A DNA stretch of 22,124 nt. Origin: a virus. Positions 7,856 to 14,436 of the stretch are shown in pieces (the first letter of the stretch is position 1; every line of letters starts with the position of its first letter). The position numbers and the translations under genes are program-made. The notes beneath the pieces were generated by a model. It had not been told where the DNA came from and searched no databases. It saw nothing but the letters and a program-made list of their open reading frames with translations. The stretch covers positions 1 to 22,124 of IMG/VR virus record IMGVR_UViG_3300038701_002630. One strand, 5' to 3'.

Positions 7856-8898
7856 TGAAAAAGATCGGCGTATTTATCGGTAGATTTCAACCATTCCACT
7901 ACGGTCACCAAGCTATTGTAAAGGAAGGTCTAAAACAATTAGATGAAGTAATTATCATTCTGGGTTCAAATAAAAAGGCTCAAAATACCAGAGAGCCTTT
8001 ATCAACCGAAGAACGACAAGCAATTATTACATCGTATTTTAATGAAGAAGAACGTCCACGTATTAAATATGGATTTGTAGAAGATTACAAATACAATGAT
8101 GACAAATGGTTAAGCTCTATTTCTACAGTTGCACATAATCTTGCTTGGAAACCATGGCATAGTGATTCTGTTGAATTCTATTTGATTGGAATGAATAAGG
8201 ATTCAAGCTCATATTACGTAAATAAATTTCCTCAGTGGAAATCCTTAGTAATTGAAAATGATCCTGAGAAAGATGTGATTTCTTCTACTGATCTTAGAAA
8301 TGGTTATTATAAAAATGCCTACCATTTGCCACTCAGTACAAGCTACTTATATTTTACAAACTATATGAATGAAATTGCAGCTAAATTATTCGTAAAATAT
8401 ATGAATAAGAAAGCAAAAAATTTAATTTATGAACACGCTTATGAAAGAACCTATAAAGATAATTGGGGAATTGGTCCTCATATGACCGTTGATTCTCTTA
8501 TCACTCAGGCGGGTCATATTCTTTTAATTCAAAGAGGTGCTGAATACGGTCATGGCAAATGGGCGATGCCTGGTGGATTTATCAATCCTGATGAATTTAC
8601 TTTGGACGCATGTATTAGAGAATTAAAGGAAGAAACATGTATTAAAGTTCCTGAAAAAGTTCTTAGAGGATCTATTGTAAAAAATAAATTATATGACGAT
8701 CCTTATAGATCAAACCGAGCTAGAATTTTAACGAATGTATTTCAGTTTAAGTTAAATGATGTTGGAGATCTTCCAAAGGTTAAAGGATCTGATGATGCTC
8801 AAAATGCAAAATGGATTCCTATCTCAAAATTCTTAAAAATGAGAGAACAAATGTTCGAAGATCATTATGATATTATTTGTGATATGTTGAAATTATAG
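7855..8898 (+). CDS. nadM: bifunctional NMN adenylyltransferase / Nudix hydrolase (NadM-type)
   Basis: The N-terminal domain joins NMN and ATP to give NAD+; the C-terminal Nudix domain probably hydrolyses ADP-ribose, as in Synechocystis and KVP40 relatives. Residues 9-18 are GRFQPFHYGH, holding the HxGH motif (H15, G17, H18); ISSTDLR at 142-148 is the second nucleotidyltransferase signature. The Nudix box starts at G241 (GGFINPDE), with the metal ligands in RELKEET at 255-261. The usual Gly of REUxEExGU is Cys262, a position that is relaxed in this subfamily as I recall it. Length 347 aa, normal. The SD GGAGG lies in the end of nadV. With nadV it forms a complete nicotinamide-to-NAD+ pathway. 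Confidence 0.95.
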   Translation: MKKIGVFIGRFQPFHYGHQAIVKEGLKQLDEVIIILGSNKKAQNTREPLSTEERQAIITSYFNEEERPRIKYGFVEDYKYNDDKWLSSISTVAHNLAWKPWHSDSVEFYLIGMNKDSSSYYVNKFPQWKSLVIENDPEKDVISSTDLRNGYYKNAYHLPLSTSYLYFTNYMNEIAAKLFVKYMNKKAKNLIYEHAYERTYKDNWGIGPHMTVDSLITQAGHILLIQRGAEYGHGKWAMPGGFINPDEFTLDACIRELKEETCIKVPEKVLRGSIVKNKLYDDPYRSNRARILTNVFQFKLNDVGDLPKVKGSDDAQNAKWIPISKFLKMREQMFEDHYDIICDMLKL

Positions 8899-8927
8899 TT
8901 TACTTTTGTCTCCTTATATGATATATT
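8899..8927 (+). promoter_or_regulatory. sigma70-type early promoter, TTTACT-17-TATATT
   Basis: TTTACT at 8899-8904 and TATATT at 8922-8927 are 17 bases apart. The predicted start near 8933-8935 gives a leader of only about 14 bases with the SD AAGGAG. The -10 box lies in the loop of a long inverted repeat (8905-8946). Confidence 0.65.
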
Positions 8928-8946
8928 TTAATTATAAGGAGACAAA
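8905..8946 (+). promoter_or_regulatory. 14-bp perfect inverted repeat flanking the -10 box and burying the SD
   Basis: TTTGTCTCCTTATA (8905-8918) and TATAAGGAGACAAA (8933-8946) are perfect complements separated by 14 bases. In RNA reading through from nadM the repeat folds into a stable hairpin that hides AAGGAG, the SD of the next gene. In RNA starting at the local promoter the left arm is absent, so the SD is free. No U-tract follows, so it is not an ordinary terminator. It could also serve as an operator for a dimeric repressor centred on the -10 box. Confidence 0.7.
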
Positions 8947-8947
8947 T

Positions 8948-9127
8948 ATGATTTGTGAATTAATTGTTTTGGGTGGATTATTATTAAATCCCTGCGAAAT
9001 TAAATATGCATTTGACATTGGCAATGGTTGTAGAATAGTTTATAATCGCTATGTATATGCTGATATTGATGTGCCTTGCAAACAATTGAAAGATTCAATC
9101 AGATATGAGATACCTAACAGACAATAA
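8948..9127 (+). CDS. small hypothetical protein, possibly exported
   Basis: The start at 8948 is set by the strong SD AAGGAG at 8937-8941; in-frame ATGs further upstream lie within the promoter and are not transcribed from it. The 59-aa product begins with a short hydrophobic stretch (ELIVLGGLLLNPC), without a basic N-terminus, and has four cysteines (3, 16, 28 and 44). Export and disulfide formation are possible but the signal is poor. No family recognised. Its expression appears tightly controlled by the hairpin-promoter just upstream, which is its main point of interest. Confidence 0.6.
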   Translation: MICELIVLGGLLLNPCEIKYAFDIGNGCRIVYNRYVYADIDVPCKQLKDSIRYEIPNRQ

Positions 9128-9326
9128 ACGTCATTTAATTTGTGAGCCATATTCAATTGAAAATTTGCATAAAATGGCTCAAGATTTAAATATAAAACGA
9201 TGTTGGTATCATAGCGGTAAAAAACCACATTATGATGTGCCTATAAATAGAATAAAAGAAATTTCGTCTAAATGCGAAATAGTTTCTTCTAAAACTATTT
9301 TAAAAATTATTAAAGGTGTTAATTAA
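9105..9326 (+). CDS. DUF4031-like protein
   Basis: The 73-aa product shows the DUF4031 layout: HLICEPYSIENLHKMAQDLN ('x-L-x-x-x-A-x-x-[LI]'), then RCWYHSGKKPHYDVPINR, where the family usually has a tryptophan followed by HYDL...R. The biochemical role of the family is unknown; it is common in phages and near DNA-related genes. The start at 9105 overlaps the upstream gene by 23 bases, has only a weak SD, and is probably reached by coupled translation. The stop overlaps the next ATG (TAATG). Confidence 0.65.
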   Translation: MRYLTDNKRHLICEPYSIENLHKMAQDLNIKRCWYHSGKKPHYDVPINRIKEISSKCEIVSSKTILKIIKGVN

Positions 9327-9394
9327 TGGAAATTTATTTGGCTATTTTACTTATAGGACTTGTTATGTTTTTATGGGGTAGAGGTTTATTTTAA
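9326..9394 (+). CDS. 22-aa single-span membrane micropeptide
   Basis: MEIYLAILLIGLVMFLWGRG followed by LF and a stop: almost the entire peptide is one hydrophobic span. Start and stop both overlap neighbouring genes as TAATG, the arrangement of genuine coupled genes in this genome. Size and shape fit a membrane micropeptide. No homology can be judged at this length. Confidence 0.5.
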   Translation: MEIYLAILLIGLVMFLWGRGLF

Positions 9395-9549
9395 TGAAAA
9401 TAGGCGATAAAGTTACCGTTCCTAGTTCTGAAGTCTTTAAAGATAAGACTGGGAAAATCAAAGAGATCAATAAGCTTTTTATAAAAGTTGAGTTCTCTAA
9501 AAATAAAGTTGGAATTTATAAGAAAGACTTAGTTAATGTTTTATTTTAG
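9394..9549 (+). CDS. 51-aa KOW/SH3-like small protein
   Basis: The sequence begins MKIGDKVTVPSSEVFKDKTG and continues KIKEINKLFIKVEFSK. The pattern 'GDkVtV...g.tGkIkeI....ikVef' resembles the short beta-barrel KOW/SH3-like unit seen in many small phage and host proteins that bind RNA or protein. It is basic overall (many Lys). The ATG overlaps the stop of the micropeptide gene upstream. Too short for the usual ORF length cut-offs, but the coupled junctions on both sides support it. Confidence 0.5.
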   Translation: MKIGDKVTVPSSEVFKDKTGKIKEINKLFIKVEFSKNKVGIYKKDLVNVLF

Positions 9550-9706
9550 AAAAGAAGGCATGAATATTTATAATGGTATTAACATTTATCGCGATGATAT
9601 AAGAAGCCGTGGCGTGGTGTTTAGTTTATTTGGTTTACAATTATGGATTAGATATAGCGTTAATTTCCAAAAATGGAAAATAAATTTTAGAAACGTAATA
9701 AATTAG
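9536..9706 (+). CDS. 56-aa basic hypothetical protein
   Basis: The frame starts at ATG 9536 (MFYFRKEGMNIYNG) and overlaps the preceding gene by 14 bases. An internal ATG at 9560 is possible, but its GAAGG is too close to work well as an SD. The product is rich in aromatic, Arg and Asn residues (FSLFGLQLWIRYSVNFQKWK) and may be an amphipathic or membrane-associated peptide. No family recognised; supported mainly by filling the gap between two genes in a compact operon. Confidence 0.4.
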   Translation: MFYFRKEGMNIYNGINIYRDDIRSRGVVFSLFGLQLWIRYSVNFQKWKINFRNVIN

Positions 9707-9712
9707 GTTATT

Positions 9713-10204
9713 ATGAAAAAATTAAATTGGATAAGAGATCCGTTAATGGATAGTTTAGAAGCTAACACTGAATATGGAACATATTTTTGTGTTAGGGATT
9801 ATCTTGATGTTTCTATTCTATCTTTTAATGACGAAGAATTGATACGTTCTAGTGTAGGTTCTCACGAAAAATCCAAAATATATGCTGAAATACACTATAA
9901 TAAAATGATCGAGGAAGATACAGATATGTTTATTCATGAAGGTTCGTTAAAAGCATTTAAAAAATATAAAAAAATGCTTGAAGATAAATCAATTAAATCT
10001 CAGGAAGATTTAGAAAATCCAGTTTCACTAGAACATATTCATTTTATGTGTGATACGTGTATCAAAGCATTAACTGATAAGAAATCTGAAATGTCTGTTG
10101 ATAAATTTTCTAGATGGCTTGGATATGTTCAAGCTGTTTTAATTTATAAGAAACTTACATCTTTAGATGCAGAACGTAATAATACTAGAGAGTGGTTAAA
10201 ATAA
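9713..10204 (+). CDS. conserved phage-type hypothetical protein
   Basis: The 163-aa protein seems to have two parts. The first (about 1-75) is a variable acidic domain. The second (about 100-163) contains the phrase MSVDKFSRWLGYVQAVL followed by LTSLDAERNNTR, a pattern I associate with a helical domain found in many phage genomes ('...lnRWlGyiQgvL...t..aERd.tR'), of unknown function. The start is the ATG at 9713. The stop overlaps the start of the kinase gene (TAATG), so the two proteins may be made together. Confidence 0.6.
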   Translation: MKKLNWIRDPLMDSLEANTEYGTYFCVRDYLDVSILSFNDEELIRSSVGSHEKSKIYAEIHYNKMIEEDTDMFIHEGSLKAFKKYKKMLEDKSIKSQEDLENPVSLEHIHFMCDTCIKALTDKKSEMSVDKFSRWLGYVQAVLIYKKLTSLDAERNNTREWLK

Positions 10205-10614
10205 TGCAAACATTAATCATAGTTAGAGGTCCACCAGGATCAGGAAAATCAACATTTGTTAAGAAGCTTATAAGTGAGCTTCCAGAAGGTGAAACATCGG
10301 CTCATTTTGAAGCTGATATGTATCATTATGACAAAGATGGTAATTACAATTGGAATCCAGATAATTTGAGTAAAGCTCATAATTGGTGTTATGCTAGCGT
10401 GAGAAATGCTCTTGAACATAATGTTGATAATGTATATGTAAGTAATACATTCATTAAGCTTAGAGACATTAAGAGATATTTGGATTTATCTTCAGACGTG
10501 GTAGTTTATAGAATGTGTACTCAATTTGATAACATTCATTCAGTTCCTCCTGAAGTTGTTAAAAGAATGACAGACACATATCAACCATATGAAAAGGAGA
10601 TAGAGATAAAATGA
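10204..10614 (+). CDS. P-loop kinase-like ATPase (AAA_33 / N4BP2-like)
   Basis: The start at 10204 (MQTLIIVRGPPGSGKST) is preferred over an upstream ATG at 10192, since it overlaps the previous stop as TAATG and puts the Walker A motif (GPPGSGKST, residues 9-17) at the usual distance from the N-terminus. Further on come HFEADMYHY and VYVSNTFIK (a Walker B-like strand ending in Asn-Thr), as in the AAA_33 group that includes the kinase domain of T4 Pnkp and N4BP2-like proteins. At 136 aa it is a lone kinase domain with no phosphatase domain. The substrate may be a nucleic-acid 5' end or a small molecule; the sequence does not decide. Confidence 0.75.
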   Translation: MQTLIIVRGPPGSGKSTFVKKLISELPEGETSAHFEADMYHYDKDGNYNWNPDNLSKAHNWCYASVRNALEHNVDNVYVSNTFIKLRDIKRYLDLSSDVVVYRMCTQFDNIHSVPPEVVKRMTDTYQPYEKEIEIK

Positions 10615-10841
10615 TTACATTTATTTGTGCTTTTCTATTAGCACTTTATTTAGTAATTGGAATATATATGATTGCCGCAATTCATCTTGCGGTAATCCGT
10701 CAAAGAGATAGTGGAGTAAGAAGTGGAAATCTCAGTACTGACGTTTTAGTTACAAAATGCAAAGAAAATCCATTTGAATATTATATAAGTATGTTTATAT
10801 CAATTTTTATCTGGTTGCCACTAATGGTTATTTATCAATAA
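10611..10841 (+). CDS. two-TM membrane protein (paralogue A)
   Basis: The 76-aa product has a span at about residues 2-27 and another at about 57-74, joined by a polar loop with two charged patches. The end, ISIFIWLPLMVIYQ, nearly repeats in the next gene (IGIFIWLPVIIINW). The ATG overlaps the kinase stop (ATGA) and GGAG lies upstream. Both termini are probably on the same side of the inner membrane. No function recognised. Confidence 0.65.
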   Translation: MITFICAFLLALYLVIGIYMIAAIHLAVIRQRDSGVRSGNLSTDVLVTKCKENPFEYYISMFISIFIWLPLMVIYQ

Positions 10842-10850
10842 GGAAAAAAC

Positions 10851-11066
10851 ATGACAAGTTTAATTATAGGAATATATTTGCTAATAGGTTACATTTTTAT
10901 CTCTACTGGAGATAAAAATGTGAAAAGCTACGAAGAAACAACAGATCCAGACATTATTATGCTGCGAGATATGTTGGAAAATAAACCAGCTCAATATCAT
11001 TTGTCTTGCGCTATTGGAATTTTTATCTGGTTACCTGTTATAATTATTAATTGGATGCGTGGATGA
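10851..11066 (+). CDS. two-TM membrane protein (paralogue B)
   Basis: The 71-aa product has hydrophobic spans at about residues 2-18 and 52-68. Its C-terminal span shares FIWLP and the surrounding bases with the previous gene: 16 of 18 bases encoding IFIWLP are the same in both. This suggests a tandem duplication that has since diverged. SD AAGGAAAAA. It overlaps DexA by 4 bases (ATGA). Confidence 0.65.
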   Translation: MTSLIIGIYLLIGYIFISTGDKNVKSYEETTDPDIIMLRDMLENKPAQYHLSCAIGIFIWLPVIIINWMRG

Positions 11067-11641
11067 TTATTATTGACTTTGAAACACTTGGTAACGGCCA
11101 AGAACGAGATGATTTTATTATTGTTGATGTATCGTGGTTGCACTTTGATTTAAAACAAACATTTACATTTGATGATCTAGTATCGAAAGCTCGTCGCATT
11201 AAATTTGATATAAACGAGCAATTTGAACTGGGTTGGAGAGCTGAACATGACACTTTAGAGTGGTGGAAAAAGCAAGACAAGGAAGCTGTTAAAAATATTA
11301 AACCTTCTAGCGAAGATCAATCTCTTAGTGAATTTATAGAAAAGTTTAATGCAGATCTTAAACGCTACTCACCTAAATATCTATGGTCTAGAGGAAATGA
11401 TTTTGATCTTCCAATTCTAAAGCGAATTTATAGAACAATGGGAGACAATATTAATAATAAAATTCCATTTAATTCAGCTTCAGATGTTAGAACTGCATTG
11501 AGAGTCGCGTCTAACTTTACATTAAAATGGGACGGTTTTATCCCACCTACCGGTAAAAATGTAAATTATATCAAACACGATTCTAAACACGATATTGCTA
11601 TGGATGTATTGAGGCTTCAATATTTATTAGGAACAGATTAA
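11063..11641 (+). CDS. dexA: DexA-like 3'-5' exonuclease (DEDDh)
   Basis: Homologue of T4 DexA, an exonuclease that removes nucleotides from DNA 3' ends. Exo I is IIIDFETLG with D5 and E7 (T4 FIIDFETMG); TLEWWKKQDKEAVKNIKPS matches T4 TIEWWKNQSPEARKNIAPS; Exo II is SRGNDFDLPIL with D113/D115; Exo III is HDSKHDIAMDVL with H176 and D181, the DEDDh spacing. Length is 192 aa against 227 in T4. The start at 11063 (overlap ATGA with the previous gene) is preferred over 11051 because it begins directly with the first strand. It lies between membrane proteins and the modification-type enzymes, in the early plus-strand operon. Confidence 0.9.
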   Translation: MIIIDFETLGNGQERDDFIIVDVSWLHFDLKQTFTFDDLVSKARRIKFDINEQFELGWRAEHDTLEWWKKQDKEAVKNIKPSSEDQSLSEFIEKFNADLKRYSPKYLWSRGNDFDLPILKRIYRTMGDNINNKIPFNSASDVRTALRVASNFTLKWDGFIPPTGKNVNYIKHDSKHDIAMDVLRLQYLLGTD

Positions 11642-11643
11642 TA

Positions 11644-12411
11644 ATGTATTGGATTATACAAGATAATATTTTTAAAGAAAAGTGCTTTGATGAGTTCATT
11701 AAAACATTTGAAAGATTTGACATACAATATCAGATCGTTAAATGTGTTCCTTTTTCTCATGAAATTATTCCGCCTATAAACAAAAATTTAACTGATATTA
11801 TTGCCATAGGTTCATATGGCATGACAAATAAAATTTTAAATGATTTTGGAGAAGGAAGTTGGACTAATTCTAATTATAATTATAATGTATGGTCTAAAAA
11901 ATGGGCTGGTTACTGTTTTAATGAGGGCGAAGTTTATAATTTTAATTCTGTAGCAAAACCTTCAAATGATTTGTTTTTTATTAGACCCGTTGGAGACGAT
12001 AAAGATTTTAACGGTAAAATAATTTCATGGGATGACTTTTGCATTTGGCAAAATAACATTCTAAATTTAAAAAAGGGCAATTATACTAATCTTAGTGCCG
12101 AAACAGAAGTATTAGTTTCTGAAGTAAAACCTATTGAAGAAGAATATAGATTTGTTGTAGTAGATAAAGAACCAATCACAGCTTCAACATATGGTTCAGG
12201 AAAAATACAAAGATATGTAGGTAAAGATAATGAATTATTATATAACTTTGTAAAAGAAGTAATTGATATATGGGTCCCGTCTGAAGTTTTTTGCTTAGAT
12301 ATTGTTTTATCATGTGGAGAATATAAAGTAATGGAAATGGGTAATTTTAATTCATGTGGTCTGTATGATAATGATATTCAAAAAATAGTATTTACATTAG
12401 AAAATAGATAG
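11644..12411 (+). CDS. ATP-grasp domain protein (DUF4343-like)
   Basis: ATP-grasp enzymes join a carboxylate to an amine or thiol using ATP. This 255-aa protein shows the layout of the DUF4343-type group: a variable N-terminal domain, then FFIRPVGDDKDFNGKI (about 115-130), VSEVKPIEEEYRFVVVDKEP (about 159-178, with the Glu-Tyr-Arg that usually contacts ATP/Mg) and FCLDIVLSCGEYKVMEMGNF (about 219-238, holding the metal-binding Asp and Glu/Asn). Its substrate is unknown. It is followed after 7 bases by an FkbM methyltransferase and then a 2OG oxygenase, which suggests a shared pathway acting on a peptide or a small molecule. Confidence 0.75.
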   Translation: MYWIIQDNIFKEKCFDEFIKTFERFDIQYQIVKCVPFSHEIIPPINKNLTDIIAIGSYGMTNKILNDFGEGSWTNSNYNYNVWSKKWAGYCFNEGEVYNFNSVAKPSNDLFFIRPVGDDKDFNGKIISWDDFCIWQNNILNLKKGNYTNLSAETEVLVSEVKPIEEEYRFVVVDKEPITASTYGSGKIQRYVGKDNELLYNFVKEVIDIWVPSEVFCLDIVLSCGEYKVMEMGNFNSCGLYDNDIQKIVFTLENR

Positions 12412-12418
12412 GATATAA

Positions 12419-13069
12419 ATGAAGAAACCAGGAATAGACGGAATTAAAGATTTAGAATGGGATCCTGAAGATGAAGGCCTTTATGGATATTATGATGATA
12501 AAGATAATAATTCAGGACCAGTTGGTGATTGGTTTGCTTCACATAAATCAGTAATTGAAGATTTATCAAGTAAAAGAGGCAGGTCAGTAATTCAAGCTGG
12601 CGGCGCATTTGGAATGTACCCTCTTCTATTGAATAAATATTACGATAATGTCTATACATTTGAAGGCTCTTCTAACAATTTCAAATATTTAAGAGAAAAC
12701 CTAAAGGGCACAGACGTCAATTATTATCATAAAATTCTCGGTAATAAATATGAACTAGCAACGATAACAACACCATCTCATAAAAATAAGGGTATGAATA
12801 GAATTGGCGATTTAGATCCTAATGACTATACTCATATGATGAAGATTGATGGATATGACTTTCATAATGTTGATCTTATATGGTTAGATGTTGAAGGATA
12901 TGAATATGAAGCTATCATGGGTGCTAGAGAAACGATTGAAGCATATAAACCATTTATCGGTGTTGAAAGACCATGTCAATCTCTAATTAATTTTCTTGAA
13001 GAAAGAGAATATTCAGTTTATAAAAAATCAAAGATGGATGTATTTTTTAAATTTGATGGTGTACAATAG
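12419..13069 (+). CDS. FkbM-family SAM-dependent methyltransferase
   Basis: FkbM-type enzymes methylate hydroxyl groups, often on sugars or secondary metabolites, using S-adenosylmethionine. Motif I is VIQAGGAFGMYP (about 57-68), motif II the acidic end of strand 2 in VYTFEGSS (E82), and the family signature is DLIWLDVEGYEYEAIMGA (about 153-169, with D157, E159, G160 and E162). The 216-aa length fits a stand-alone domain. In the group I know from marine T4-like phages such enzymes are frequent but their targets are unproven. SD AGGAT. A promoter for the oxygenase gene lies across its stop codon. Confidence 0.8.
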   Translation: MKKPGIDGIKDLEWDPEDEGLYGYYDDKDNNSGPVGDWFASHKSVIEDLSSKRGRSVIQAGGAFGMYPLLLNKYYDNVYTFEGSSNNFKYLRENLKGTDVNYYHKILGNKYELATITTPSHKNKGMNRIGDLDPNDYTHMMKIDGYDFHNVDLIWLDVEGYEYEAIMGARETIEAYKPFIGVERPCQSLINFLEEREYSVYKKSKMDVFFKFDGVQ

Positions 13070-13088
13070 CAAAGTTATGATGTATATT
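13060..13088 (+). promoter_or_regulatory. sigma70-type promoter, TGTACA-17-TATATT
   Basis: TGTACA at 13060-13065 and TATATT at 13083-13088 are 17 bases apart, matching the spacing of the other early promoters with one change in the -35 box. It spans the stop codon of the FkbM gene; the predicted start near 13095 leads directly to the SD TGGAG and the ATG at 13112. Confidence 0.5.
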
Positions 13089-13111
13089 ATTTTTAAATAA
13101 TGGAGATTAAC

Positions 13112-13891
13112 ATGATTAAATATGGTCAAGAACCTAAAATTTTAAAAGAATATAATAATATTGATACTGACGAAATGATGCTCTATCAATATCTTCCTAT
13201 TTTTATTAGAGGTGTTGGTTCTTTTGTTCCGCGCCAATTAGAACGATTTGGTGAAATTATTTCAGACGCCTCAGTTGACTATTTTAGTAATTTTGATGAG
13301 TGTAAATACATTTATATTACAGCTAAAACGATGTGGGTTAATGCCGCTAATCCGGGAAATAGACCTGGTTGGCATGCTGACGGGTATGGTTCCAATGGCG
13401 ATATTAATTATATTTGGAGTGATTCATCTCCAACTGAATTTGCCATTCAGGCTTTCAAAGATATTCCACTTGATGATTTTGAATCTATTAAAGAGTTCGA
13501 AAGACAAGTGAAACCCGAATGCATTCGAACATATCCAAACAAAACTCTTTTACGACTTGATGAAAGTGTTGTTCATCGAGTAGGTAAAGTTGAAGAAGGT
13601 GTTCGGACATTTATTAAACTTTCATTCTCTAATCATAAATTCAATCTCAAAGGCAATTCCCGTAATTATGATCTTGATTATGACTGGAAAATGTTCGATC
13701 GGGCTGAAACAAGAAATATCGACAATAAAGATTATGTGGATGAAAATACAAAAGTTTGGAAACCTTTGTTACAAGATCATTCAAATGGCGAATATTATCA
13801 ATCGACTAACAAACTAGATTGGATAAAAAGCGATAGAAAGCCTCGTATTGGGCATTATCACGATACCTATGTACTGGACTGGCATTGTTGA
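13112..13891 (+). CDS. 2-oxoglutarate/Fe(II)-dependent oxygenase-like protein
   Basis: Enzymes of this fold hydroxylate peptides, nucleic acids or small molecules. The iron ligands are visible: H88 and D90 in RPGWHADGYG (HxD) and H155 in DESVVHRVGK, with R165 in GVRTFIKLSFS ten residues later in place to bind 2-oxoglutarate. The segment before HxD (KYIYITAKTMWVNAANPGNR) fits the preceding beta strand. Residues about 175-259 are a polar extension that may hold a substrate site. The start at 13112 follows TGGAG; an upstream in-frame ATG at 13100 overlaps that SD. The gene has its own promoter, yet sits with the ATP-grasp and FkbM genes. It ends two bases before the oppositely oriented gp53. Confidence 0.8.
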   Translation: MIKYGQEPKILKEYNNIDTDEMMLYQYLPIFIRGVGSFVPRQLERFGEIISDASVDYFSNFDECKYIYITAKTMWVNAANPGNRPGWHADGYGSNGDINYIWSDSSPTEFAIQAFKDIPLDDFESIKEFERQVKPECIRTYPNKTLLRLDESVVHRVGKVEEGVRTFIKLSFSNHKFNLKGNSRNYDLDYDWKMFDRAETRNIDNKDYVDENTKVWKPLLQDHSNGEYYQSTNKLDWIKSDRKPRIGHYHDTYVLDWHC

Positions 13892-13893
13892 TA

Positions 13894-14436
13894 TTAAAGA
13901 AGTTCTCTAATTTCTTTATTAATTTGAGCTAGATACTCATTGGATAAGAGGACAATGTTTCTCTTATCCTCATTTAATTCCATTTCATAATCAAACAAAT
14001 AAACAGGTGTCCACCCGGCTCTGTCATCTTCTGATGTGTTATTAAATGTAGCTTCGCTCATTTTCCAGTTTTTTCTGGCGATTTCTTCTTTAGAGTCACC
14101 CGTGATTCCTGTATATTTATAATGATGGATCTGATTTTTGGTATCATTTATGTTACCATAATTTCTTTCCATATATCTATAAAATTCTCTATAGGATTTA
14201 ACCCAATCAGAATGAATATCCATTATATTATTTGGATAACATACTAACCATTCATAAGATGATTCTCCGTAATAGTCATATGCTATTGTATCAGGTCTTT
14301 CTCCATCTTTAACTGAATATGGATAGAAAACCTTATATTTGTTGATAATATCTCTCACTAAACCTAATTTAGCGATAATATTTCTTGATTCTTTATTTTC
14401 ATATGTTACTTTGGGAAAATACGTAAAAATATCCAT
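13894..14436 (-). CDS. 53: baseplate wedge subunit, T4 gp53-like
   Basis: T4 gp53 is part of the baseplate wedge and helps lock wedges together around the hub. The 180-aa product opens with MDIFTYFPKVTY and contains KVFYPYSVKDGERPDTIAYD followed by YYGESSYEWLVCYPNNIMD. This is the gp53/LysM-like layout 'yysI.dgerPd.iAy.yYg..e..WlI...Nni.Dp..dWp.s...f..yi...Yg'. DWVKSYREFYRYMERNYG follows at about 78-95. T4 gp53 is of similar size (196 aa). The start overlaps the gp48-like stop (TAATG on the minus strand), so the two baseplate proteins are co-expressed, probably from the late promoter at 15280-15287. Confidence 0.88.
   Translation of the reverse strand: MDIFTYFPKVTYENKESRNIIAKLGLVRDIINKYKVFYPYSVKDGERPDTIAYDYYGESSYEWLVCYPNNIMDIHSDWVKSYREFYRYMERNYGNINDTKNQIHHYKYTGITGDSKEEIARKNWKMSEATFNNTSEDDRAGWTPVYLFDYEMELNEDKRNIVLLSNEYLAQINKEIRELL
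13895..13918 (+). terminator. possible hairpin at the convergent gene junction
   Basis: Bases 13895-13904 pair with 13909-13918 (10 bp, one G-U) around the loop CTCT, in the 3' end of gp53 and just past the oxygenase stop. The stem has a single G-C pair, and only a broken U-run (TTAATTT) follows, so it would be a weak terminator for the plus strand at best. Confidence 0.25.

Noticed and set aside
8905-8946. The 14-bp inverted repeat as a Rho-independent terminator of nadV-nadM
   Set aside because: The stem is AT-rich, no U-tract follows, and the right arm is a working SD; regulatory hairpin fits better.
9242-9249. TATAAATA late-promoter octamer
   Set aside because: It lies in the middle of the DUF4031 gene with no late gene after it; it shows that the octamer also occurs by chance in this AT-rich DNA.
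12391-12419. TTTACA-17-TATAAA resembling the early promoters, at the FkbM start
   Set aside because: Its -10 box overlaps the FkbM start codon, so RNA would start inside the gene; the bases are explained by the coding end of the ATP-grasp gene.
13248-13511. 87-aa plus-strand frame inside the 2OG oxygenase gene
   Set aside because: Shadow frame of a well-supported enzyme gene; no SD and no coherent domain.
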